Assembly: GCA_002353835.1 (NCBI GenBank)
Contig: DEKL01000084.1
Span: forward strand, 1 to 13,117
Direction of reading: 5' to 3'
DNA: 13,117 nt
Origin: Alphaproteobacteria bacterium UBA2723
GTDB lineage: Bacteria > Pseudomonadota > Alphaproteobacteria > RF32 > CAG-239
Shown here piece by piece: positions 1-6,027 of the stretch. A model generated the notes under the pieces. That model was not told where the DNA came from, made no database searches, and worked only from the letters and a program-made list of their open reading frames with translations. Every line of letters starts with the position of its first letter. Positions within the stretch are counted from its first letter, which is position 1. The position numbers and the translations under genes are program-made.

Positions 1-82
1 ATGACGCGGTTGGTAGTGTTCAGCATGACGCAGTTGGTAGTGTTCAGCATGACGCAGTTGGTAGTGTTCAGCATGACGCGGT
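1..82. repeat. 24-bp direct tandem repeat, three full copies plus a partial fourth
   Basis: Three head-to-tail 24-bp units lie at 1-24, 25-48 and 49-72, with a 10-bp start of a fourth at 73-82. Units 2 and 3 are identical, and unit 1 differs by one base (CGG against CAG at bases 7-9). The array probably began before the window. Because 24 is a multiple of three, frames stay open: the plus strand reads an 8-residue repeat (MTQLVVFS) and stops at TAG 106-108, while the minus strand also has two open frames. No ribosome binding site or wider coding signal supports translation, so I read it as a noncoding repeat. The minus-strand phrase GTCATGCTGAAC looks like a dispersed intergenic repeat, but that is inference. 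Confidence 0.85.
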
Positions 83-106
83 ATAGTAAAGCGGGATGCA
101 AATGTT

Positions 107-174
107 AGGTGCGCATAAAAATTCAGGGCAGAGTTAAAACCCTGCCCTGAATTTTTATCTCTCCTTGCGCACCT
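107..174. terminator. Two-tier long hairpin, probable bidirectional intrinsic terminator
   Basis: A perfect 17-bp inverted repeat pairs 115-131 with 142-158 around a 10-nt loop. The outer part of the stem is A/T-only, giving a run of T at the 3' side on both strands, as in bidirectional intrinsic terminators. A second inverted repeat outside it pairs 107-114 (AGGTGCGC) with 167-174 (GCGCACCT), leaving an asymmetric internal loop. It lies downstream of the leftward EF-hand gene ending at 246 and would end that transcript. The outer GC tier is more than a simple terminator needs. Confidence 0.75.
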
Positions 175-176
175 TA

Positions 177-240
177 GCAACCTCCGGTTGCCGCCTGCAC
201 GGCGCGTGCCGCTCTAGCCGCGGTGGCTGCGACTTGTCGC
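177..240. other. GC-rich run of four consecutive short hairpins
   Basis: Four perfect small inverted repeats sit almost end to end: 177-182/186-191 (GCAACC, loop TCC), 197-201/205-209 (GCACG, loop GCG), 216-219/225-228 (AGCC, 5-nt loop) and 229-233/236-240 (GCGAC, loop TT). The patch is strongly GC-rich inside an AT-rich window. It lies just past the TAG of the leftward EF-hand gene and reads in frame with it as an Ala-rich tail up to TAA at 174-176. It could be a structured 3' UTR, a palindromic repeat element or a readthrough tail. The hairpins are seen directly; the function is unknown. Confidence 0.6.
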
Positions 241-245
241 TTATC

Positions 246-1100
246 CTATTCTCCACACGTCTCCTTGTTAAACTCACAGGCACTTATCTCGTTGTTCTCC
301 TTATCAAAATACTTAATCCGCATGTTTATCCCCTCATCAATAAACATCGGCTTAATCTTCGGACACATCTCCGTATACGTCTTCGGACATATCTGTTGCT
401 TGATGTTCTTCTTTAATAAATTCTTGTCTTGCTCGGAATAATTCGTGGTGATAATGTTCGCTTGATAAATATAGGATATCGTGTTGTCCGCATACTCAAT
501 GTCCGTCCACGTCGTCTCCGAATCTATCTTCTTCGGTAACGTCTTCTTTATCGTGTCCATCATCATCTCTATCTGCTTGTCTTGGTCTTCTTTGCTCTCT
601 TCTTCTTTTACTTCAGGCTTCGTCTCAACATTATTCAACAGATTGTTCAAGCTCTCTTCTTCACTGACGGATAAATCTAATTCCGGTACATCTGCCTCCG
701 TTATATTGGCACTCTTCGGCATGACATCTTCTTTGGTTAATTTTTGCGGTTCGCCGTCTAAATCACCTAAATCTATGTCATCAATATCTACATCATAATT
801 CGCCATGTCCTCTAAGGCTTTAGATGTGCCGGCTAACTCAACTTCTTCCTTCTTTGCTTCCGCTTTTGTAGCCTTACTCTTTCCAAACCCGTCCGCATTG
901 ATAATATTGGCTCTGAAATCTTCAAACTGATGCGATAAATATTCTTCCAAACTTAACTTGCCGTCTTTGTTATCATCCATCCTTTGAAAATCTTTGATAA
1001 ATATCTCTTTGGTCGCATTTAATTGCTCGGCCGCCGTCAACGCTTGCGCCGATCCCGCCGCTAATATTGAACAAGATAGCAATAATAAATATTTTTTCAT
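246..1100 (-). CDS. Exported EF-hand protein with acidic linker and four-cysteine C-terminal domain
   Basis: 284 residues, function unknown. Residues 1-20 form a signal peptide (MKK, a Leu-rich core, then AQA at 18-20 as a likely signal peptidase I site), so the protein should act in the periplasm or outside the cell. One canonical EF-hand calcium loop spans 42-53, with D42, N44, D46, G47, L49 and E53 in the expected places. A low-complexity acidic region (about 80-175) follows, including a dense Asp stretch at 103-116. The C-terminal domain (about 176-284) contains C238, C246, C275 and C282, which could form disulfides. Start: an AGGAGGG ribosome binding site lies 7 nt upstream. It follows the zeta-like gene by 51 nt and may share its transcript. 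The stop is TAG, rarely used in this window, and an in-frame 23-codon Ala-rich extension lies beyond it. Cys10 could suggest a lipobox, but it sits too close to the N-terminus. Confidence 0.85.
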   Translation of the reverse strand: MKKYLLLLSCSILAAGSAQALTAAEQLNATKEIFIKDFQRMDDNKDGKLSLEEYLSHQFEDFRANIINADGFGKSKATKAEAKKEEVELAGTSKALEDMANYDVDIDDIDLGDLDGEPQKLTKEDVMPKSANITEADVPELDLSVSEEESLNNLLNNVETKPEVKEEESKEDQDKQIEMMMDTIKKTLPKKIDSETTWTDIEYADNTISYIYQANIITTNYSEQDKNLLKKNIKQQICPKTYTEMCPKIKPMFIDEGINMRIKYFDKENNEISACEFNKETCGE

Positions 1101-1151
1101 GGAAGTTCCCTCCTAATAACCAACTTTATGGTCTATTAAACCCTTTTTCTC

Positions 1152-1793
1152 TTAAATTTTCTTTAACGGCACAAAATTATTTGCACCGTCAAAATATGCT
1201 GTCTGCATAGCTAATTTCTGATACGCAGATACATAACTTTTCATCCGATTGGCACGCTCTATGACCAAATTTTCCGGCACATAACGATTTATCTCTTTTG
1301 CCCGTTTCTTGGTGCGCTCTATCGCTAACCCCGTATCGCACACAATGAAATTGACCGCTGTCTTATACCCTTTCTTCGGTAAATTCTTAAACAGCTCTAA
1401 ATGCGCTTGATTCGCCCCGCTGTGCTCAAACATGATATTGTACTTCTTACTAATCGCTCGCCTTAATAACTCATAACCGATTATTCTTGCCGGCATTTCA
1501 TACTTTTCATAGGCATATACCGCCCCTTTTTCCTTTAAAGCTTCTTTATAGCCTGAAAGCGATACCATTATCTTGTCAAAACTTAATAATAAAAAGTTTT
1601 TCGGTAAATTCTTATCGCAATACGTGCTCTTGCCGGAACCCGGTATCCCCGAAATTTGCCTTAACTCCGGCTGTAATGCCGGTGTCAAACCGCTTAAAAA
1701 CGAAGCAATTATCTGCTCGCTTTCCGCACTCTTTACTGCTTTATAATCTGCAGTTATCAGCTCGTTTAGCGATGGCATTAAGGTTTTTAACAT
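1152..1793 (-). CDS. Zeta-toxin-family P-loop kinase-like protein
   Basis: 213 residues from the start chosen here. A Walker A motif GIPGSGKST lies at residues 49-57, followed by a Ser-Phe-Asp (D73) and an FEHSG strand (about 122-126) at the positions where zeta/PezT-like proteins carry substrate-binding acidic residues. An Arg-rich lid (ERTKKRAK, about 159-166) comes later. Known zeta toxins phosphorylate UDP-N-acetylglucosamine; related family members phosphorylate other small molecules. No epsilon-type antitoxin gene is adjacent, so a classic toxin-antitoxin pair is not supported. An upstream ATG at 1851-1853 would add 20 residues inside ackA, but it lacks a good ribosome binding site, whereas the ATG at 1791-1793 has AAGAGGA 8 nt upstream. 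The gene starts 13 nt after the ackA stop, so both are probably transcribed and translationally coupled. Family call fairly sure, substrate unknown. Confidence 0.8.
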   Translation of the reverse strand: MLKTLMPSLNELITADYKAVKSAESEQIIASFLSGLTPALQPELRQISGIPGSGKSTYCDKNLPKNFLLLSFDKIMVSLSGYKEALKEKGAVYAYEKYEMPARIIGYELLRRAISKKYNIMFEHSGANQAHLELFKNLPKKGYKTAVNFIVCDTGLAIERTKKRAKEINRYVPENLVIERANRMKSYVSAYQKLAMQTAYFDGANNFVPLKKI

Positions 1794-1801
1794 ACCGACG
1801 T

Positions 1802-1808
1802 TCCTCTT
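1802..1808 (-). promoter_or_regulatory. Ribosome binding site deciding the zeta-like gene start
   Basis: On the minus strand this reads AAGAGGA, 8 nt before the ATG at 1793-1791, and overlaps the ackA TAA (1807-1809). It favours that ATG over the one at 1853 and suggests coupled translation. Confidence 0.65.
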
Positions 1809-3018
1809 AAATGGCCTCTTTGGCTTCTGCGGTTCGTTCAGCATATATATCATAGGCTTCTTTGGCCATCATCAATTCTTCATTGGTCGGAATAACCAAA
1901 ACCTTAACCTGACTTTGTTCATCACTTATTACTGTCGGCGCCGGATAGGTACTGTTTGCCGTTTTATCCAAAGATATCCCTAAATAGGCTAATTTTTCAC
2001 ATACACGCTCTCTAATGTAACTGCTCTTTTCACCGATACCTGCCGTAAATATCAACGCATCTATGCCGCCCATAACCGCAATACCCGCACCTATGGTCTT
2101 GATAATGTTATAAACGTAAATATCCAATGCGGTTTTGCAATATTCATTTCCCTTATCGGCTTGCTCTAAAATATCCCGCATATCGGCATGACCGTTGGTT
2201 AAGCCATATAAACCGCTCTCTTTGTTTAATATCGCGCTGACTTCATCTGCCGTCTTATTCTGTGTTTTCATGATGTGCAACGGAATATACGGATCAATAT
2301 TTCCCGGACGTGTGGACATAACTATACCCGACATCGGCGTAAATTCCATAGACGTCATCACACACTTGCCGTCCTTAACCGCCGATACGGAGGCACCGCC
2401 GCCTAAGTGACAACAGATAAATTTTCCCTTATAACCTAAATATTTGGCAGCTTTTCTTGAAACATAATTGTGAGACGGACCATGAAATCCGTAGCGACGT
2501 ACCTGCTCTTTTTCACAAAATTCTTTAGGCAGACCGTATAAATATCCTTCCTTCTTCACGCTTTGATGAAATGCGGTATCAAAAACCGCAACCTGTAAAA
2601 CATCCGGTATCAATTCCTGCATAGCCTTAATGCCGGCAGCAATCGCCGGACCGTGCAACGGTATTAACGGAATACTGTCATACAATTGTTGCATAACGTT
2701 TTCATCTATGGCAGCAGCATTGGCATATTTACCGCCATACCCCATACGATGGGCAACAGCAGCCAGCTCTGACGTGTTTTTTAAATACTTCTTGGTTAAA
2801 TAACCCAGTATCTCTTTGATTGCAGTTTTATGGTTTTCCATTGCGACTTCATAGCTGAACGGTTCGCTGTTTTTAACACTGACCGTCATCTTAGAACCGG
2901 GTTGTCCGACACGTTCGGCAACACCGCCGGTTATGATTTCATTATAATCTTCTTCCATATTGTATAATTGGAATTTAACAGTGGTTGAACCGGCGTTCAA
3001 TACAAGAATTTTTGCCAT
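1807..3018 (-). CDS. ackA: Acetate kinase
   Basis: 403 residues, the normal family length. It interconverts acetyl phosphate plus ADP with acetate plus ATP in the cytoplasm, the ATP-yielding step of mixed-acid fermentation. All active-site residues known from Methanosarcina acetate kinase have counterparts: N8, S11 and K15 in the N-terminal phosphate-binding strand, R91, H122, D147 (FDTAFHQS), H179 (RYGFHGPSH), H204 (HLGGGAS), R237 and E380 (PTNEE). Some signature positions differ from the common consensus: HLGGG instead of HLGNG, and TRPGN instead of TRSGD before IDP. An AGGAAAG ribosome binding site lies 8 nt upstream of the ATG, and a TTGCCA-17-TATAAG promoter lies upstream. The usual partner pta is not adjacent in this window. 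The zeta-like gene follows 13 nt downstream. Confidence 0.97.
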   Translation of the reverse strand: MAKILVLNAGSTTVKFQLYNMEEDYNEIITGGVAERVGQPGSKMTVSVKNSEPFSYEVAMENHKTAIKEILGYLTKKYLKNTSELAAVAHRMGYGGKYANAAAIDENVMQQLYDSIPLIPLHGPAIAAGIKAMQELIPDVLQVAVFDTAFHQSVKKEGYLYGLPKEFCEKEQVRRYGFHGPSHNYVSRKAAKYLGYKGKFICCHLGGGASVSAVKDGKCVMTSMEFTPMSGIVMSTRPGNIDPYIPLHIMKTQNKTADEVSAILNKESGLYGLTNGHADMRDILEQADKGNEYCKTALDIYVYNIIKTIGAGIAVMGGIDALIFTAGIGEKSSYIRERVCEKLAYLGISLDKTANSTYPAPTVISDEQSQVKVLVIPTNEELMMAKEAYDIYAERTAEAKEAI

Positions 3019-3050
3019 TTATTTTTCTTTCCTAAGTTATATTCTTGCGC

Positions 3051-3079
3051 CTTATAACATATTTTTTGTTTTTTGGCAA
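3051..3079 (-). promoter_or_regulatory. Promoter for ackA and downstream leftward genes
   Basis: On the minus strand, TTGCCA (3079-3074) and TATAAG (3056-3051) are separated by 17 bp, a good sigma-70-type match. The predicted transcription start is near 3044, about 26 nt before the ackA start codon. The -35 box is about 27 bp from the -35 box of the opposing rsmB promoter. Confidence 0.65.
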
Positions 3080-3106
3080 TATAAATTATTACCTTACTAA
3101 AATTAC

Positions 3107-3135
3107 TTGAAAACCTAAAAAAATCACGCTATAAA
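3107..3135 (+). promoter_or_regulatory. Promoter for rsmB-like gene
   Basis: TTGAAA (3107-3112) and TATAAA (3130-3135) with a 17-bp spacer give a strong sigma-70-type match. The predicted start of transcription is near 3142, leaving a short leader of about 22 nt before the methyltransferase start codon. Confidence 0.7.
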
Positions 3136-3163
3136 CGCTCTATAACAATTTTTAACGGGGAAT

Positions 3164-4387
3164 ATGATGAAGGAAGCCAGCAGAATACAGGCTGTTATTG
3201 AGATTATAACCGAGGTTATTGCCGATAAATTACCGGCTGATGTGATTGCCGATAAATATTTTAAAGACAGACGTTATATCGGCTCTAAAGACCGGCGTTT
3301 TGTTGCCGACTTGGTGTGGAAAATCATTCGCAACCGCATGAAATTATCAGAAATGTTAAAAAACAAGCCCACCCCGAGGTTACTCACGGCTTTGTCTCTT
3401 AATGATGCTGATTTAGCCTTATTGTTTAACGGCGAAGAATATGCCCCTCAACCGCTTGATAAAAACGAAAAAGAGATACTGGCACAAGCGCAAAACTTTG
3501 AAGATTTCAGCGATTATGCGCTTTATGAATGTCCGCAATGGCTTTTTGATAAATTTAATGATAAAAATCTTTTGGAGGCGCTTAATGCCCCTGCTCCGCT
3601 TGATTTACGCGCTAATCTGACTTCTCGTGAGCAAGCAAAAGACAGGTTGAAAAAAGAAGGTTTGTTTTTCTCTTTTACCCCGTTTTCCCCGTTGGGACTT
3701 CGTTCTTTTGAGCGTATTAACTTGAATAACTGTATGACTTACCAAGACGGCGAAGTGGAAGTTATGGACGAAGGTTCTCAGCTTTTATCTCTGTTATGCC
3801 AAGCTAAACCGCACCATAAAATTATAGATTACTGTGCCGGTGCCGGCGGTAAATCTTTGGCTATCGGGGCGGAAATGCATAATGACGGTATTGTCTGGGC
3901 GCATGATATCAGTCAGGAACGACTTTCGCGCATAAAAAAGCGTGCCGAGAGGCTTGATATCTTAAATATCAAGATACTTTCCAAAGTTACAGACGAGAAT
4001 TATGACCGTTTTATTTTAGATGCTCCTTGTTCCGGCAGTGGTACATGGCGGCGCTCGCCTGATGCAAAATATCGTTTAAACAAGCAAAAATTAGAAGAAA
4101 TTTGCCAAACACAAGCTGAACTTCTGGAATTTGGTGCAACACACACTAACCTTAACGGGCGCTTGATTTATATGACTTGTTCAGTCTTTAAGGAAGAAAA
4201 CGAACAACAAATTACGGCTTTTCTTGCAAAACATCCGGAGTTTGAAGCACTTAACCACCAACATTTGTGGCAAGATGTGTTGGATTTGCCGTTTTTTCCG
4301 TTTGACAATAAACAATGGCTTAAACTAACCCCGCTTAATACCAAAACAGACGGATTCTTCTTTTCTGCCTTAAAAAAAGTGCGATAA
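3164..4387 (+). CDS. rsmB: RsmB/NOP2-family rRNA cytosine-C5 methyltransferase
   Basis: 407 residues. The family transfers a methyl group from S-adenosylmethionine to C5 of cytosine; RsmB itself modifies C967 of 16S rRNA during ribosome assembly. The N-terminal part (about 8-65) has a RYIGSKDRR stretch typical of alphaproteobacterial members and probably forms the NusB-like RNA-binding segment. The catalytic domain has SAM motif I DYCAGAGGKS (222-231), motif IV DAPCSGSGT (286-294, with C289 as the releasing cysteine) and motif VI TCS (338-340, with C339 as the nucleophile). Two adjacent ATGs (3164 and 3167) are possible; the GGGG at 3157-3160 is better spaced for the second. A strong promoter lies just upstream. 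The histidine phosphatase gene follows after 93 nt. Family is certain; the exact target base is inferred. Confidence 0.9.
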   Translation: MMKEASRIQAVIEIITEVIADKLPADVIADKYFKDRRYIGSKDRRFVADLVWKIIRNRMKLSEMLKNKPTPRLLTALSLNDADLALLFNGEEYAPQPLDKNEKEILAQAQNFEDFSDYALYECPQWLFDKFNDKNLLEALNAPAPLDLRANLTSREQAKDRLKKEGLFFSFTPFSPLGLRSFERINLNNCMTYQDGEVEVMDEGSQLLSLLCQAKPHHKIIDYCAGAGGKSLAIGAEMHNDGIVWAHDISQERLSRIKKRAERLDILNIKILSKVTDENYDRFILDAPCSGSGTWRRSPDAKYRLNKQKLEEICQTQAELLEFGATHTNLNGRLIYMTCSVFKEENEQQITAFLAKHPEFEALNHQHLWQDVLDLPFFPFDNKQWLKLTPLNTKTDGFFFSALKKVR

Positions 4388-4480
4388 TATGTGGATTACT
4401 TCCCGTCTCGGTATTGATTTTAAGTTTTTACTCTTTTATCCTAACCGCAATTTTAATCTGATTTTAATTTTGAGGCAAAA

Positions 4481-5065
4481 ATGATTTTGTACCTTCTGAG
4501 GCATGGACAAACTGACTGGAACGCAAGTGAAAAGGTGCAAGGTTGGAAAGACACACCGCTTAATGCGCAAGGGCTTGCACAGGCTCGTGCGGCTGCCGAA
4601 AAATTACAAAAAGAAAATATCAAAAATATTTATGCCAGTGACCTTAAGCGCTCTAAAAAAACAGCGGATATTGTCAGTGCGGCTTTAGATTTGCCGGTGC
4701 ATTACACCAAACGTTTGCGGGAGATGAATTTCGGTAAAGCCGAAGGGGTTAAAAAAACTGATTTAGGCGCAAAATTTCCTTATATTTACCAAGCTTTTAA
4801 TGATATTAAAAATCCCGAACGTTATGAAATCGGTTATCCGAACGGCGAGACAATCGGTGATGTCCAGCAAAGATTTATGAAATTTTTGGGCAAGCTGATG
4901 GAAGATAAACAGGATAATGTTCTTTTAGTGACGCATGGCATGCTGGTTAGAATTTTTACGGAAAGTTGCCTTAAAAAAACTATCCGTTTGGAAAACGCTT
5001 CAGTTTTGAAAATTACTTATGATGAAAAAAGCAAAAAATTTCGCTCACCGAAGGTTTTATTCTAA
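4481..5065 (+). CDS. Histidine phosphatase family protein (phosphoglycerate-mutase-like)
   Basis: 194 residues, cytoplasmic, of the branch-1 histidine phosphatase superfamily (GpmB/CobC-like). The signature LRHGQTDWN holds R7 and the phosphorylated H8. R57 in the SDLKRSKKTA segment, E81 in LREMNFGKAEG and H152 in THG complete the usual phosphate pocket and acid catalyst. Lack of the long insertions seen in dPGM-type glycolytic mutases, together with the short length, fits a phosphatase of small phosphoesters rather than a glycolytic enzyme; the substrate cannot be read from sequence. Start: GAGG (4472-4475) lies 5 nt before the ATG. It lies 93 nt after rsmB and could share its transcript or use a weak TTGATT-17-TATCCT element at 4414-4442. 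It converges on the PRPP synthetase gene with 35 bp between stops, and I see no clear hairpin terminator there. Confidence 0.9.
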   Translation: MILYLLRHGQTDWNASEKVQGWKDTPLNAQGLAQARAAAEKLQKENIKNIYASDLKRSKKTADIVSAALDLPVHYTKRLREMNFGKAEGVKKTDLGAKFPYIYQAFNDIKNPERYEIGYPNGETIGDVQQRFMKFLGKLMEDKQDNVLLVTHGMLVRIFTESCLKKTIRLENASVLKITYDEKSKKFRSPKVLF

Positions 5066-5100
5066 ATCAATTTATTAGCTTTTTTTATTCATCTTACAGG

Positions 5101-6027
5101 TTATAATTTCAACCCTTTTGCGATAACGGAAGACATATCGTAAACGTGTACAAAGTTATCCGTTATGATTTCGGAATTGACGTGGGTGTTGGTACAATAT
5201 ATGCCCTTAATTACCTTACTCTTTTTCAGTTTTTCTACCGCACCTTTTACGAATATACCATGTACACAGATGACATATATATCTTTCGCCCCGATAGACT
5301 TATATGCTTCTGCCGCATGTATAATGGATGAGCCGGAACGAATCATATCATCAAAAATTATCACATCTTTGCCTTTGACATCTGCATTTAAGGCTTCCAC
5401 ACTCGTTTCCGAACCGGATAGACGCTTTTTTAAGATGTAGGCACTGCCTATCCCCAATCTTAAACTTATGCTCTCTACCCACTTGGCTCGCCCCATATCG
5501 GTTGAGGCTAAAACAATATTCTTCTTTTTCTGTTTGATATCCAAGATTATTTTATCTATTATCGGCTCGGTTGTCAGATGAACGGGGTGAATACTCTCTT
5601 CAAAGTAATATTGTGTACCGATGGAATGTAAATCCACCATATAAATGTAATTTCCTTGTGCCGAAAGCGGAATAGAGCTGAACAGGTGGGCGATATTTTT
5701 AGCCGAAACGATTTCTCCCTCCCTAACCGCTCTTTCCATCGTTGAATAGCCGAAATAAGGGATAACCAAATGTAGTGACGAGCACCCTTCCCTAACCAAA
5801 GTGCAAGAAATATGATATGCCTCCAAAATTGATTCATCATCCACCGTACCGCAAATATAAACTGCCGGATGACCGGATATTTTCTTATAATCTTTAATGC
5901 GAAAATAACGCTCGCCGTCAGGAAAACGCTGATACTCTATGCCAATATCCCTGAATGACGGATTTGCATTAAGCAGATTTTGTTTTAAATAACAGTATTT
6001 TGCTGATGAAAGAACATTAACTTTCAT
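5101..6027 (-). CDS. Divergent ribose-phosphate pyrophosphokinase (PRPP synthetase) paralog
   Basis: 308 residues. The family makes 5-phosphoribosyl 1-diphosphate (PRPP) from ribose 5-phosphate and ATP. Landmarks in order: FPDGE (35-39), PYFGYSTMER (90-99, the catalytic flexible loop, normally PYxxYARQDR), VDLHS with H134 (131-135), an altered DMGRAKW stretch (177-183) where PDxGG is usual, KKR (200-202), and the PRPP-binding loop FDDMIRSGSS (225-234), normally DDxIDTAGT. The two Asp residues are kept but the rest of the loop is changed, as in paralogous Prs-like proteins. The start has AAGGAG 7 nt upstream and overlaps the upstream DUF1796 gene by 11 nt, so it belongs to a glycan-linked operon rather than a nucleotide-synthesis one. 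It may supply PRPP for a ribosyl or phosphoribosyl unit in the glycan, or be the only PRPP synthetase; the window cannot tell. Confidence 0.85.
   Translation of the reverse strand: MKVNVLSSAKYCYLKQNLLNANPSFRDIGIEYQRFPDGERYFRIKDYKKISGHPAVYICGTVDDESILEAYHISCTLVREGCSSLHLVIPYFGYSTMERAVREGEIVSAKNIAHLFSSIPLSAQGNYIYMVDLHSIGTQYYFEESIHPVHLTTEPIIDKIILDIKQKKKNIVLASTDMGRAKWVESISLRLGIGSAYILKKRLSGSETSVEALNADVKGKDVIIFDDMIRSGSSIIHAAEAYKSIGAKDIYVICVHGIFVKGAVEKLKKSKVIKGIYCTNTHVNSEIITDNFVHVYDMSSVIAKGLKL

Noticed and set aside
1..82. CRISPR array
   Set aside because: The units are directly adjacent with no variable spacers, and no cas gene is present.
1..108. Plus-strand open frame through the 24-bp repeats, ending at TAG 106-108
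   Set aside because: Frames stay open on both strands only because the unit is 24 bp; no ribosome binding site or composition signal is visible, and the start lies outside the window.
165..416. Plus-strand frame over the hairpin cluster and the end of the EF-hand gene
   Set aside because: It is antisense to a well-supported exported protein with signal peptide and ribosome binding site, and has no domain or ribosome binding site of its own.
481..798. Hydrophobic/Ser-rich plus-strand frame of 105 codons
   Set aside because: It mirrors the acidic linker of the EF-hand gene: antisense of Asp/Glu/Lys codons gives Ser/Leu/Phe-rich frames.
246..1100. Lipoprotein reading of the EF-hand protein through Cys10
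   Set aside because: Cys10 lies too near the N-terminus, and the AQA site at 18-20 is a better signal peptidase I site.
1794..1853. Longer start of the zeta-like protein (20 extra residues)
   Set aside because: It lies inside ackA and has no good ribosome binding site, while the ATG at 1791-1793 has AAGAGGA at proper distance.
5066..5100. Intrinsic terminator between the converging phosphatase and PRPP synthetase genes
   Set aside because: There is a T run but no stem of useful length; the GGTT/AACC pair near 5099-5114 is too short.
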